Below are positions 28,970 to 39,744 of a stretch of 64,000 nucleotides of DNA, piece after piece. The stretch is from Erinaceus europaeus. Taxonomy: Eukaryota > Chordata > Mammalia > Eulipotyphla > Erinaceidae. The stretch is from positions 401,700-465,699 of the forward strand of contig NC_080168.1 of assembly GCF_950295315.1 (NCBI RefSeq). Direction: 5' to 3'. A program made the position numbers and the translations under genes. The number at the start of each line of letters is the position of its first letter. Position 1 is the stretch's first letter. Under the pieces are notes generated by a model. The model worked only from the letters and a program-made list of their open reading frames with translations. It was not told the origin of the DNA and did not search any database.

Positions 28970-29690
28970 GGAGGCACTGGGGGGTGGGGGGCAGGAGCCT
29001 GGGGGCTGTGGGGTGGGGGGCAGGAGCCTGGGGGCTGTGGGGTTGAGGGGTGGGGGACAGGAGCCTGGGGGCTGTGGGGTGGGGGCAGGAGCCTGGGGGC
29101 TGTGGGGTTGAGGGGTGGGGGGCAGGAGCCTGGGGACTGTGGGGTTGGAGGGTGGGGGGCAGGAGCCTTCGGGTTGGGGGCTATGGGGTGGGGGACAGGA
29201 GCCTGGGTGTTGGGGTGGGGGCTGGGGGGTGTGGGAGCAGGAGCCTGGGGGTTGGGGGTGTGGGGCAGGAGCCTGGGTGTTGGGGTGGGGGGCTGGGGGG
29301 GTGTTGGGTCAGGAGCCTGGGAGTGGGGGGTGGGGGGCAGGAGCCTGGGTGTTGGGGTGGGGGGCTGGGGGTGGGTGGCAGGAGCCTGGTTGTTGGGGTG
29401 GGGGCTGGGAGGTGTGGGGGACAGGAACCTGGGGGCGGTGGGGGGTGGGGGACAGGAACCTGGGGGCTGTGGGGGGTGGGGGACAGGAGCCTGGGGGCTG
29501 TGGGGGGTGGGGGACAGGAGCCTGGGGGCTGGGGTGGGGGCTGGGAGGTGTGGGGGACAGGAACCTGGGGGCTGTGGGGGGTGGGGGACAGGAACCTGGG
29601 GGCTGTGGGGGGTGGGGGACAGGAGCCTGGGGGCTGTGGGGGGTGGGGGACAGGAGCCTGGGGGCTGGGGTGGGGAGCAGGAGCCTGAGG
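28970..29690 (+). repeat. 31-bp G-rich minisatellite
   Basis: Units like GTGGGGGACAGGAGCCTGGG plus GGCTGTGGGGG, about 23 copies, with variants GTTGGGGTGGGGG and GCTGGGAGGTGTGG. Dense runs of four to six G. Confidence 0.95.
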
Positions 29691-29889
29691 GACTGGGCGC
29701 ATTGGTCCCTGGAGTTGTGGGGCAGTGGTAGGGCAGGAGGATGCGGGTTCCAGGCTAAGGTGCAGAGCCAGCCGGGATGGAACCTTCCGGAAGTGGGGAT
29801 GGCCCTGAGGCAGAGGCCTGTGGAGTGAGTCCTAAGGCTGCCTGCACCCAGCGCCACCCCCCAGAGAAAAGGGTGTTTCTGTGGACTTG
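29691..29889. other. Unique spacer between two G-rich arrays
   Basis: About 200 bases without repeat structure or coding signature. Confidence 0.4.
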
Positions 29890-30775
29890 CACCTGCCTGG
29901 GGGTCTGAGGGGACCAGCCTGGTTGAGGGGGTCTGAGGGGACCAGCCTGGTTGGGGGGGTGTCTGAGGGGACCAGCCTGGTTTGGGGTGTCTGAGGGGAC
30001 CACCCTGGTTGTGGGTCTGAGGGGGCCAGCCTGGCTGGGGGTCTGAGGGGCCAGCCTGGTTGTGGGGGTCTGAGGGGACCACCCTGGTTGGGGGGGGTGT
30101 CTGAGGGGACCAGCCTGGTTTGGGGTGTCTGAGGGGACCACCCTGGTTGGGGGGGTCTGAGGGGGCCAGCCTGGTTGAGGTGGTCTGAGGGGACCAGCCT
30201 GGCTGGGGGTCTGGGGGGATCAGCCTGGTTGAGGGGGGGTCTGAGGGGACCAGCCTGGTTGTGGGTCTGAGGGGACCAGCCTGGTTTGGGGTGTATGAGG
30301 GGACCACCCTGGTTGGGGGGGTCTGAGGGGGCCAGCCTGGTTGAGGGGGTCTGAGGGGACCAGCCTGGCTGGGGGTCTGGGGGGATCAGCCTGGTTGTGG
30401 GTCTGAGGGGACCAGCCTGGTTGGGGGTTCTGAGGGGACCAGCCTGGTTGGGGGGGTCTGAGGGGACCAGCCTGGTTGGGGGGGTCTGAGGGGACCAGCC
30501 TGGTTGGGGGGGGTCTGAGGGGACCAGCCTGGTTGTGGGTCTGAGGGGACCAGCCTGGTTGGGGGTTCTGAGGGGACCAGCCTGGTTGGGGGGGTCTGAG
30601 GGGACCAGCCTGGTTGGGGGGGTCTGAGGGGACCAGCCTGGTTGGGGAGGTCTGGGGGGACCAGCCTGGTTGGGGGGGGGTCTGAGGGGACCAGCCTGGT
30701 TGGGGGGGTCTGGGGGGGCCAGCCTGGTTGGGGGGGTCTGGGGGGACCAGCAGTTTGGGCTGGGGGCTGGCGGAC
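29890..30775 (+). repeat. About 28-bp G-rich minisatellite (GAGGGGACCAGCCTGGTTG)
   Basis: More than 30 imperfect units of GTCTGAGGGGACCAGCCTGG followed by TTGGGGGG of varying G length, with variants TTGTGG, TTTGGGGT and CTGGGG. Each unit holds a near-palindromic CCAGCCTGG. Minus-strand frames (NQAGPLRPPQPGW) are repeat products. Confidence 0.95.
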
Positions 30776-32130
30776 CAGCCTGGCTGCAAATCGAGGCTTC
30801 AGTGGCCTGAGCTGGCCATTTGGGAGGACCTGCCCCCACCCCCCAACCCCCCCCCCCCGCACCAGGTCCACCTGGGAAGCTTGTAAGTGGGGGGCCGGGG
30901 CCTCAGCCCCCCCAGCTGACCTCTGGGTCACCTCCGTTTGGCATGGGGGGTTGGAAAGTGGAGTCTGCGTGACTGTGACTTTGCCACATAAGAACTCTCC
31001 CTGGGGGTTGCGGCCGAGGTTCCAGGCGAGCGAGCGCAGGTATGGGATTCCAGAGGCAAGGCGGCCCCCACACCCAGGGTGTCCCCTGCACAGGCTGCCT
31101 TTTGGTCAGACCCCGCCAGAAGGGGGCTGGCCATGCTGGGGGGGGGGTGATGCGGGTGAGTGAGGATGCTTGGAGCAGGGTGTGTGTGTCTGTGTGTCTG
31201 TCTGGTGAGCATCCCCCACGCCCTTGCTTTCCTGCTCCCTCTTGCGACTGAGTAATGGTTAGGTATTGTCCATGTGTTTCTATCCAGGGTTTATTCTGCC
31301 CAGTAAATGTGGGGGGTTTGCGTTGTGCGTCCCCCTTCCCGCTCACACTGCCAGGGACCCTAGTGGGGTTGGACTGCCCACAGGGGCAGTGGTTCTGGCA
31401 ACAGAAAGGGGGCTCTGGCCCCGTGGGGGCTCCCTGGGCTGAGCAAGAGGCCTTGGAGGTCAGGCAGGACGAGGGAGGGCTCGGTGTGGGGCGGCTCTGC
31501 TGCCCCAGCCTCTGGGGGTCCCGCCAGGACCCACACAAAGCCGCCAAGTGTGTCAGCCTGGCTTTGGGCAGGTGGCCACCGCCCCTAGATCCCCGGTGGT
31601 GACTACTCCGGTGAACCAGAGCCTGCACAGCGGATGCTGGGGGATGAGACAGAGAGGAAGAGACTCCCCAACACCCCACAGGGGCGGGCGCGGGGCCATT
31701 TCTGGGCCTACGTCTTAAGGACCCCTGCTTACTATCCCCATGGCCAGGCCATTGTTCTTTGAGATCCATTTCAGTCACAAAGCCCAGAAAACCTGAGGCC
31801 CAGAGGTCAGCGTCCCCCCAGTCGGGCCCACTCAGCGTTGTCACCCAGGGAGACTCTGAGCCCTGCTGTGGACGCCCAGGGCTGTCAGCCCTACCCTCCC
31901 TGCAGCTGACAAGGCTGTGGGGAGTGTCACACAGTTTAGTCACCAGAGGGGGAGGAGGGGGCGGCTAAGGGCACCCTGAGCCCTGTGGGGAGCCTCCTAC
32001 GGCCCGAGGGGAGCCACAGCTTGAGGGTGGGGTGGGCAGGGGGGCACTCTCCAGGGCCAGGAGGCTCACAGCTGCTTTCTCTCTTGAAGGCCACCCACCC
32101 ACCTTCAGGTGAACTAGGGGAATAAAAGGT
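30776..32130. other. Unique intergenic DNA, no gene seen
   Basis: About 1.35 kb of moderately GC-rich unique sequence, with a poly-C tract near 30838-30859 and a short GTGTGTGTCTGTGTGTCTG run near 31181. No exon pair, element or domain recognised in either strand. Confidence 0.4.
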
Positions 32131-32137
32131 TAAGGTC

Positions 32138-32390
32138 ACACCTGGGTATGGGCACACCTGGGTATGGGCACACCTGGGTATGGGGCACAGCTGGGTATGG
32201 GCACACCTGGGTATGGGCACACCTGGGTATGGGGCACAGCTGGGTATGGGCACACCTGGGTATGGGCACACCTGGGTATGGGGCACACCTGGGTATGGGG
32301 CACACCTGGGTATGGGGCACACCTGGGTATGGGCACACCTGGGTATGGGCACACCTGGGTATGGGCACACCTGGGTATGGGGCACATCAG
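32138..32390 (+). repeat. 16/17-bp minisatellite (CACACCTGGGTATGGG), about 15 copies
   Basis: Perfect or near-perfect units, differing by one G or by CAGCTGGG for CACCTGGG. Each ordinary unit carries the E-box CACCTG; variant units carry CAGCTG. Confidence 0.97.
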
Positions 32391-32829
32391 GGCAACGTGT
32401 GCCTGGATGGGGATGGGGATGGCCCGGTGGGTGGTGCCCTGGGCTGGGGGCTGGTCCTACCCCATCCCTCTCCTCTCCCTGCTTTGTGCTAATACATTGT
32501 GTTACTTTTATTTTTCAAGGTAGGATCAGGTTATTGGACAGGACAACTGGAAGCCCAGGTCCTATGATGTGCCACCAAGGGTTGTCCTGGACCCTGACTC
32601 ACCCCTGTAGCACAGGATGGAGAAGGGGGCAGGGGCGGGGGGGGGGGGGAGGACACTGACTCCAGTGCTGGGCCCACGGCCTGCTGGTTGAGCCCTAAGG
32701 ATGCAAGCGGTGCACTTTGACCTCGTAACTGCATTTTAATGAGCCCCCTAACCCCCAGATCCCCAGAGCCCCGGCCGACCGGGAGCCCCTGCAGGAATCT
32801 AGCAGACCCTGTGCCGTCTCCCCAGCCCT
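32391..32829. other. Unique spacer, no gene seen
   Basis: Unique DNA with a poly-G tract at about 32637-32651. No element recognised until the SINE fragment that follows. Confidence 0.4.
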
Positions 32830-32945
32830 ATTATTACTAAGTGAAACTCATCATTATTATTCTTGATCCCAGAGCCCTGCCGAGCTCTGGCTCAGGGTGC
32901 TGGGGATTGAACCCGGGGCCTCAGAGCCTCGGGCAGGGGGGTCGT
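32830..32945 (-). mobile_element. Family-C SINE, minus strand
   Basis: The minus strand reads CCTGCCCGAGGCTCTGAGG, CCCCGGGTTCAATCCCCAGC, CACCCTGAGCCAGAGCTCGG and CAGGGCTCTGGGATC. First recognisable SINE after the SINE-free stretch around GBX2. Confidence 0.75.
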
Positions 32946-33239
32946 GGAAGCGTCCTCTGCCCAGTATCTGACCGCCCGTTCCCCACCTCCTCCCCCTGCT
33001 CCTCCCGTCGGCAGGACCCCAGGGAGGCGAAGAGGGTGGGCCAGCTGGGGGGCGGTGGACGCGGGACCCCAGGCAGCCCGTCTGGGCTCGGTTCTGGGCA
33101 CAGATGCAGCCCGTACCCCCTCTCCCCTGCTGGGAAAGGGGAACGGGGTGGGGAGGGGGGGTGGGGCTGCACCGCTGCACCCAGGGCTCCGTGCTTGGGG
33201 TTGGGGGTGGCCTGTGGTGCTCCCATCAGTACACAATAC

Positions 33240-33450
33240 AGCGCTGGCTCACACTCCCCTCCCGCCCGCCCTCTCCCTCTCTCTCCCTCTCCCCCTCTCC
33301 CTCTCCCTCTCTCTCTCTCCCTCCCTCTCCGTCTCTCTCCTCTCCCTCCCTTCCTCTTCCTCTCTCTCCCTCCCTCTCCGTCTCTCTCCCCTCTCCCTCC
33401 CTTCCTCTCTCTCTTCTCGCCCTCCCTCCTCCCCTCCCTCCCTTTCTCCT
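33240..33450 (+). repeat. CTCTCCCTC simple repeat
   Basis: About 210 bases of almost pure C and T (CCCTCTCCCTCTCTCTC, CCTCCCTCTCCGTCTCTC). Ser/Leu/Pro frames on plus and Arg/Glu/Gly frames on minus are repeat products. Confidence 0.95.
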
Positions 33451-33454
33451 TGAA

Positions 33455-33975
33455 AAGCGCAAACAGGGCCAATTTTAATGTGACCCAATTATCTCGTTTG
33501 CACGACTTGGAATGTTTCTCCTCAGCTCGTTTTCACCCGGTAAATATGCTTCAGCAAGTAGCTAATTTCTCAGGGACGTGTCGCCCGGCCATTTGCATAG
33601 AAAGCGGGCCGCCTCCTCCGGGGGGGCCTCCTGGGTTTGGGCTGGTGAAGCAGCCGCGGGCGGGGACCCGGGGCGCCCCCGCCGGGACGGGCACCCTCTG
33701 GTGGGGTCCGCGCCCGGGGAGGTGGGCGCGGGGCCATCTGAGGGCTGCGAGTCCGGGGGAGAGTCGAGGTGCCGGTGGGGGTGGGCTGTCATTAAGAATG
33801 CCCTCGGCCCAGAACTGCAGTGCAGACATTTAAAGAGCAGTATTTTTCAATTAGGACTGACGAATCCAATCAGAATTCCATAGATTAGGGGGAAATGAAG
33901 CGTGGGTCATTTACAGGGGAATCTAATTGCTGAGCCATTAGACAAATAGTATATTTGCCGTCCCCGCTCCATCCA
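33455..33975. promoter_or_regulatory. AT-rich candidate enhancer about 10.5-11 kb upstream of GBX2
   Basis: Two AT-rich blocks: 33455-33600 (CAATTTTAATGTGACCC, CCAATTATCTCGTTTGC, GTAAATATGCTTCAGC, CCATTTGCATAGAAAGC) and 33780-33965 (TCATTAAGAATGCCC, TTTTCAATTAGGACTGACG, GAATCTAATTGCTGAGCC, GCCATTAGACAAATAG), separated by GC-rich DNA. ATTTGCAT is an octamer (POU) site. No repeats or splice signals. Confidence 0.6.
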
Positions 33976-35089
33976 TCATCCCGACGCCTTGCCCCCCCAT
34001 TGTGTCCCCTCGCACCCGGGGGCCAGGGCCGGGAGAGAGGCGCGCCCGGGTCGGTACCCGCTCACGTCCCACGGGGCTTCTCGCGTCTGCCTTCCTGGCA
34101 TCTGTGTCCTTTTGTCTCCTGGCACCACCCCTCCCCTCCCCTGCACCCCAGGCTGGCTCCCGCCGGGGGTCCCCCTGCACCCATCCCCCTGAGCGTGTGG
34201 GGACCCCCTTCCCCGCCTCCTGGGCCCTTTGCACCTCCATCTTTTCTCTCTCCCCGACCCCTCATGACCTGGACGCCCCACCGTGGCTACGGGGTGCTGG
34301 GCCCTGAGCCGGGTCTGGGGCGCAGGAGGGGAGGCTGGCTTCCTGGGTGGCGGGGTGGGGGTTCCCAGCCCCTCGAGTTCCTGGGTGGCGGTGGGGGGGG
34401 TCCGAGAGGGCCCAAGTCTCTGCTCCTCTGGGGCCCAGCCCCCGAAGCCCCTTTCTGAGCTGGCTGGTGCCTCCCCCCATCAAGTGTCCCGGTGGGGGCC
34501 AAGCATGGGGGTCTCCGGGCAGGTCCCACCCCGGGCTGGAGCGGTGAGTGCAGGTCCTGGAAGCCCCCCGCAATTTGATTGGAGAGAAAAGGAGAAATGT
34601 GTCTTCTGGAGACTCCCAGAACCCCCCACCCCCACCCCCACCCCCACCCCCACCCCCACCCCCAAGGCCTCACAGCCAACGTGCCCTGGGTCTCCAGGCT
34701 CGCACCCGGGACTCGCACCCGGCTGGGAGGACATCTGTGGCTGGGGTGGGGGGCTCACCAAGGCCCCCTTCTCTTTTGGGGGACACCGCCCCCCCCCCCC
34801 CAGCTGCCACAGCCCGGACTGCGGCTCCTGAACCTGAAGGCGCCGAGCTCCTCCCTCCCTCCCTCCCCTGCCCGGGCTGGTGGCGCCACCTGCAGGCCGC
34901 GGGGCCTGGAGCCTGGATGCCGCAGTCCCGGGAGGGCGCCTGAGTGGGGGGGGGGGGGCAGCCTCTGGCCTGAGTGGGGACTCCCGGCACCTGGGTGTCT
35001 CCTGGCACGGCCCCACCTGCTCGCGGCTCGCACCAGCAGGATGGGAGGACTGGGTATTCCGTACTGGGTACTTCTGAGGGCTCTGATTT
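33976..35089. other. GC-rich unique DNA, no gene seen
   Basis: About 1.1 kb of GC-rich sequence with a (CCCCCA)n run at 34620-34665 and poly-C/G tracts near 34790 and 34946. Overlapping frames on both strands lack recognisable domains. Confidence 0.4.
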
Positions 35090-35268
35090 TGTAAACTCTT
35101 TTTTCTGCAAGAACAGAAAGAAATCAGGAGGAAGAGGGAGACAGACAGAGAGACCCCTGCAGCCCTGCCTCACCACGCGGGACGCTTCCCCCCTGCAGGC
35201 GGGGATAGGGGGCTCGAACCCAGGTCCCTGCTCGTGGAAGTATGTGCACTTAGCCACCGCCCGGCCGT
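35090..35268 (-). mobile_element. Family-B SINE, minus strand
   Basis: The minus strand shows GGCCGGGCGGTGGCTAAGTG, GGGACCTGGGTTCGAGCCCC, CTGCAGGGGGGAAGCGTCC, CAGGGCTGCAGGGGTCTC and a TCTTTCTGTTCTTGC end. Confidence 0.85.
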
Positions 35269-35629
35269 TCTCTGAAGACTCTCATTTGTATTGAGCTGTT
35301 GCTGTGAGACGTCTGTCGTGTGCCCGTGCATGCCCAGCTCCAAGTGTCTCGCCCTGTGTGTCCCGGGTTCCCTGTCCTGTCCCGTCCCCGGGCTCCAGCT
35401 CCCTCAGCGTCTGCTCCCCGCCCATTATCACTCAACAAACCAGCCAGGTTGTGGCCCAGGACAAGACCTCACCCTTTGTCGTGGCTGTGTGCTAGTCCAC
35501 TGGAACTACAGCCCAAGCGCACGCAGCTCCAGCTCCAGGCCCTCCTCTGTTGATATCTTGGCCTGGGCTTGTCCTCGGGGCTCGGGGGCGCCCAGGGACA
35601 GCCCCCTAATGGTTTATTCGTGACAAGAT

Positions 35630-35944
35630 TGTCAGATGGCAGCTACCATGGCCCTGCGGCCCCTCCCTCCCTCCCTCCTCCCAGAGAACCACTGGGGTTC
35701 TCACAGAGAAACTTTTTTTCTCTTTCCTCCTCCTCCTTTTTTGCAACTTCATGTGAATCAGCTCTCTAGACACCCCACGTGAGTGAGACTACCTGGCGGC
35801 CGCCTTTCCTCTCATGTCACTAAGCACCAGCCTCTCCAGTCCCATCCATTTTGTCCAAAGGATACAGTATCACCTTTTGATGGCAGAGTAGTATTCCACG
35901 GAGCATATGTCCCAGAACTCCTCACCCAGCCACCTGTGGACGGG
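35630..35944 (-). mobile_element. Old LINE-1 3' UTR fragment, antisense
   Basis: CCCATCCATTTTGTCCAAAG, GATGGCAGAGTAGTATTCC and CCCAGAACTCCTCACCCAGC correspond to the L1 3' UTR block read on the minus strand. Its far end runs directly into a family-A SINE fragment at 35945. Confidence 0.7.
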
Positions 35945-36254
35945 ACCCTTATGCCAGTCCCTGCACTTGGCACCACATGCGCTTAACCCGCTGTGCTACT
36001 GCCTGGCCCCTTGTTGCCCTTTTTATTGTTGTAGTTATTACTGATGTTATTGTTGTTGGATAGGACAGAGAGAAATGGAGAGGGGAGGGGAAGACAGAGA
36101 GGGGGAGAGAAAGACAGACACCTGCAGACCTGCTGCACCGCCTGTGAAGCGACTTCCCTGCAGGTGGGGAGCCGGGGGCTCGAACTGGGATCCTTATGCC
36201 CGTCCTTGCGCTTTGCGCTGTGTGCGCTTAACCTGCTGTGTTACCACCTGGTCC
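35945..36254 (-). mobile_element. Two family-A SINEs, minus strand (fragment plus full copy)
   Basis: 35945-36010 is only the head of a family-A SINE in antisense (GCGCTTAACCCGCTGTGC). 36011-36254 is a nearly complete second copy in the same orientation, from the TTGTTGCCCTTTTTATTG tail to the head TGGTAACACAGCAGG. The second probably inserted into the first. Confidence 0.85.
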
Positions 36255-36500
36255 AGGGTTCGAGCCCCTGGGGAGTCGCTTCACAAGCGGTGAAGCAGGT
36301 CTGCAGGTGTCTGTCTTTCTCTCCCCCTCTGTCTTCCCCTCCTCTCTCCATTTCTCTCTGTCCTATCCAACAATAGCAACAACAACAAAAATAATAATAA
36401 TCGCCACAACAAGGACAATAAAAGTGAAAAAAATGGCCTCCAGGAGCAGTGCATTTGTGGTGCAGGCACCGAGCCCCAGCAGGAACCCTGGAGGCAAAGA
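36255..36500 (+). mobile_element. Family-A SINE lacking its head, plus strand
   Basis: Starts abruptly at the B box (AGGGTTCGAGCCCCTGGGG), then continues with GAGTCGCTTCACAAGCGG, the CT-rich body, the CAACAATAGCAACAAC region and a family-B-like end (ATGGCCTCCAGGAGCAGTGC ... AACCCTGGAGGCAAAG). It abuts the head of the antisense copy at 36254, forming an inverted pair with no spacer. Confidence 0.85.
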
Positions 36501-36519
36501 AAAAAAACAATATTTATTT

Positions 36520-36725
36520 GGGGGCCGGTGAGAGCACGCCTGGGTAAGCGCTCACATTACGGTGGTGCTCGAGGACCCAGGTTCAAGCCCCGCTCCCCGC
36601 CTGCAGGGGGTCAAATCATGAGCGCAGAGCAGGGCCGCAGGTGTCTCTCTGCCTCTCTATCTCCCCGTCTCCCCGCCCCTCTCAATGTCTCTCTGTCTCT
36701 GTCCAAAATAAATCAAAGAGGAGTT
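36520..36725 (+). mobile_element. Family-B SINE
   Basis: GGGGGCCGGTGAGAGCACGCC head, CCCAGGTTCAAGCCCCGCTCC, a degenerate GGGGGTCAAATCATGAGCG core, CAGGGCCGCAGGTGTCTC and AAAATAAATCAAAG tail. Confidence 0.8.
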
Positions 36726-36844
36726 CACATGACGGAGAGAAGCTCTCCCATGAGGCCAAGGGAGGGGAGAGGCGACCCCGGACCCCCACTCAGCTCCATG
36801 CCGGCCGCAGCCTGACCCGTTGCTGGCACCTGAAGACGGCCTTT

Positions 36845-36990
36845 GGGTTGGGGACAGACGGTCACCCGGGTCTGCAAACTGACCCTCCTGCCTGAGGCCC
36901 TGAGGCCCCGGGTTCGATCCCCAGCTCCACGAGCATCAGGGGTCAGGGCTCTGGGTCTTTTCCCCCTGCATCCGTCTCGCACACTGTCAG
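36845..36990 (+). mobile_element. Family-C SINE
   Basis: CTCCTGCCTGAGGCCCTGAGG, CGGGTTCGATCCCCAGCTCC and CAGGGGTCAGGGCTCTGGG in the usual order. Confidence 0.65.
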
Positions 36991-37269
36991 ATAAATGAAC
37001 CGCGTCTCAAGTGCTTCTCCCTCGCTGTATTACCAGGGAGGTCATGACGGCAAGAGGCTGTCCTGCGGGGGCACGCCAGGACGTCTTTCCTTTCAGAAAG
37101 GTTTCAGTTGGGGATTAACGGCTTACAGCCGACACAGCCGACACAGCCGCTGGCCGCGTGTGACGCGGCACGCCGCCCAGGCCCCTCACCGTGAGCCCCC
37201 AGACCTGAACCCCCACCCAGAGTGCTTTGCTCGGGGCCAAGTCAGCAGACCAGCCACCTTCACTTGGTG
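36991..37269. other. Unique stretch, no gene seen
   Basis: Mixed sequence with a duplicated GCCGACACA motif near 37132-37147. No element or exon recognised. Confidence 0.35.
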
Positions 37270-37450
37270 TCTCCCTTCACTTCTTTCGAGTTATTTTGAG
37301 TTCTATGTTCGATATGCAAGTAGAGACAAGCGGAGAGGGTCAGAGACAGCTGCGGGCCACCCCACCACGCCGGACCGCCCCCTGAGGAGGAAGCTGGGCT
37401 TAAACCGGGGTCCCTGTGAGGGGCGGTTCATGTGCTGTGCCCACCCGCCT
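37270..37450 (-). mobile_element. Diverged tRNA-derived SINE, minus strand
   Basis: The minus strand contains GGGACCCCGGTTTAAGCCC (B-box-like) and a body resembling family B, but the core is degenerate. An old copy. Confidence 0.4.
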
Positions 37451-37539
37451 CTGGCTGTGTTTCCACCTGAGCTTTCAGCTGTGCGGTGCCGGGAGGCCCC
37501 CACCCACCTCGCCGAGGAACCACCTCCATCATGTCCTCC

Positions 37540-37830
37540 AGCTCCTCACCTGCACCCTGCGCCCCTGCCCCCTGCACGCACACACACATGCACTAAGGCA
37601 ACCCCACACCTCTGCATAATCGCACCTCTACATGCCTACACCCCTGCATGCCTGCACCCATACAGCCCTTCAGGCATGCAGCCCTGCATCACTGCACCCC
37701 TGCACCCCTGCATCCCTACACCCATGACCCCCTGCACCCCAGCACACCTACACCACAGCACCCCTGCATCGCTACACCCCTGCAGCCCTGCAGCCCCAGT
37801 GCCCCTGCACCTCCAGGGCCTGCCCCCTCT
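37540..37830 (+). repeat. Degenerate CTGCACCCCTGCATCCCTACAC repeat
   Basis: Irregular units of 9-12 bases (CTGCACCCC, CTACACCCC, CTGCATGCC, CTGCAGCCC). Period varies. Confidence 0.85.
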
Positions 37831-37969
37831 CGGGAGAGGAGCTGTCCCCCCCCTGCAGCCTGGACCCCGGAGAGCTCCTTCTCATTAACAACGACATTTG
37901 CAACCAAAAGAAAGCAATTTAGACCCTGGGGAAGCAAGAGACCTTGAAATGCTCAAGGAGGAGAGCCAT

Positions 37970-37970
37970 G

Positions 37971-38029
<59 letters not shown>

Positions 38030-38260
38030 TGATGGTGTGTGTGTGTGATGGTGTGTGTGTGTGTGATGGTGTGTGTGTGTGATGGTGTGTGTGTGTGATG
38101 GTGTGTGTGTGTGATGGTGTGTGTGTGTGATGGTGTGAGTGTGTGTGTGTGTGTGTGTGATGGTGTGAGTGTGTGTGTGTGTGTAAGTTTGTGTGCGTGT
38201 GAGTGTGTGAGTGTGTGTGTAAGTTTGTGTGCGTGTGAGTGTGTGTGTGTGATGGTGTGT

Positions 38261-38291
<31 letters not shown>

Positions 38292-38396
38292 AGTGTGTGT
38301 GTGAGTGTGTGTGTGAGTGTGTGTGTGTGAGTGTGTGAGTGTGTGTGTGTGATGGTGTGATGGTGAGTGTGTGAGTGTGTGTGTGTGAGTGTGTGA

Positions 38397-38429
<33 letters not shown>

Positions 38430-38968
38430 AGTGTGTGTGTGAATGTGTTTGTGTGATGGTGTGTGTGTGTGTGTGAGTGTGTGTGTGTGATGGTGTGATG
38501 GTGTGTGTGTGAGTGTGTGTGTGATGGTGTGAGTATGTGTGTGTGTGTGAGATGGTGTGATGGTGTGTGTGTGAGTGTGTGTGTGTGAGTGTGTGTGTGT
38601 GTGAGATGGTGTGAGTGTGTGTGTGAGTGTGTGTGTGTGTGAGTGTGAGTGTGTGTGTGTGTGTGAGTGTGTGTGTGTGAGTGTGAGTGTGTGTGTGTGT
38701 ATGAGATGGTGTGATGGTGTGAGTGTGTGTGTGAGTGTGTGTGTGTGTGAGTGTGTGTGTGTGAGTGTGAGTGTGTGTGTGTGTGAGTGTGTGTGTGTGT
38801 GAGTGTGAGTGTGTGTGTGTGTGAGATGGTGTGATGGTGTGAGTGTGTGTGTCAGTGTGTGTGTGTGTGATTGTGTGTGTGAGTGTGAGTGTGTGTGTGT
38901 GAGATGGTGTGATGGTGTGAGTGTGTGTGTGAGTGTGTGTGATGGTGTGTGTGTGCGTGTGAGTGTGT
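37970..38968 (+). repeat. 1-kb GT-rich microsatellite
   Basis: Begins as pure (GT)n, then becomes blocks of GTGTGTGAGTGTGTG and GTGTGATGGTGTGTG. Larger blocks such as GAGATGGTGTGATGGTGTGAG recur several times, showing internal duplication. Thr/His/Ser minus frames and Cys/Val plus frames are repeat products. Confidence 0.98.
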
Positions 38969-39231
38969 TGGGGAGGGGGTTCCTGGCATCCATGAAGACC
39001 CCTTCCTGGGCGGCTTTGTCCCCCGGTAAGGCTGGGACTCCAGCGGGCAGGCAGGGCCCAGCCCTGAGCAAGTCCCCAGCTTCTGGTCCTGCCCCTGTGC
39101 AGGGGCCATCGCTGGCTGGGTCACGCGAGGGTCAGAACATTGAGGTGCATGTGACGGACCTAATCTGCATACTCATATAGGACATGTGACTGACTATCTA
39201 CACGAAATAAACACAGAATTTTAAGAATATT
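38969..39231. other. Unique spacer, no gene seen
   Basis: About 260 bases without repeat structure; no element recognised. Confidence 0.35.
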
Positions 39232-39492
39232 ACTCCCTTGTGTTGCCCTTGTTTTATTGTTGTAGTCATTATTATTCTTGATGTCGTTGTTGGACAGGAC
39301 AGAGAGAAATGGAGAGAGGAGGGGAAGACAGAGAGGGGGAGAGAAAGACAGACACCTGCAGACCTGCTTCACCGCCTGTGAAGCGACCCCCCTGCAGGTG
39401 GGGAGCCGGGGGCTCCAACCAGGATCTTTATTTCGGTCCTTGCGCTTGGCGCCACCTGCACTTAACCCTCTGTGCTACCGCCCGACCCCCAA
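39232..39492 (-). mobile_element. Family-A SINE, minus strand, full length
   Basis: From the antisense tail (TTGCCCTTGTTTTATTGTTG) to the antisense head (GTGCTACCGCCCGACCCCC), with both boxes; the B box is altered (GGTTGGAGCCCCC). Confidence 0.9.
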
Positions 39493-39744
39493 ATACATAT
39501 TTTTATTGAGACAGCGATAGCGCTCCCTGGGTTGGGGCGTCAGACGGGCCTCACACTCCAGCGCCCACCCCCGCCCCGGAACATGGCGGACTGTGCTGTG
39601 AGTGCTCCCTCTCCTGCTCCTCTGCTGGCCTGAGGGCTCGGTGCCATCCAGCGGGGGCAGTGTGGGTCCCAGCTGCCCTGTGGGCTGATCCTGCACCTGC
39701 TGTCAGTTTGTCAGTTCTGAGAGGATCCACCAGGAGAAGCTTGA

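Noticed and set aside
37970..38968. Thr/His-rich protein of 372 codons
   Set aside because: Translation of the GT microsatellite; no other support.
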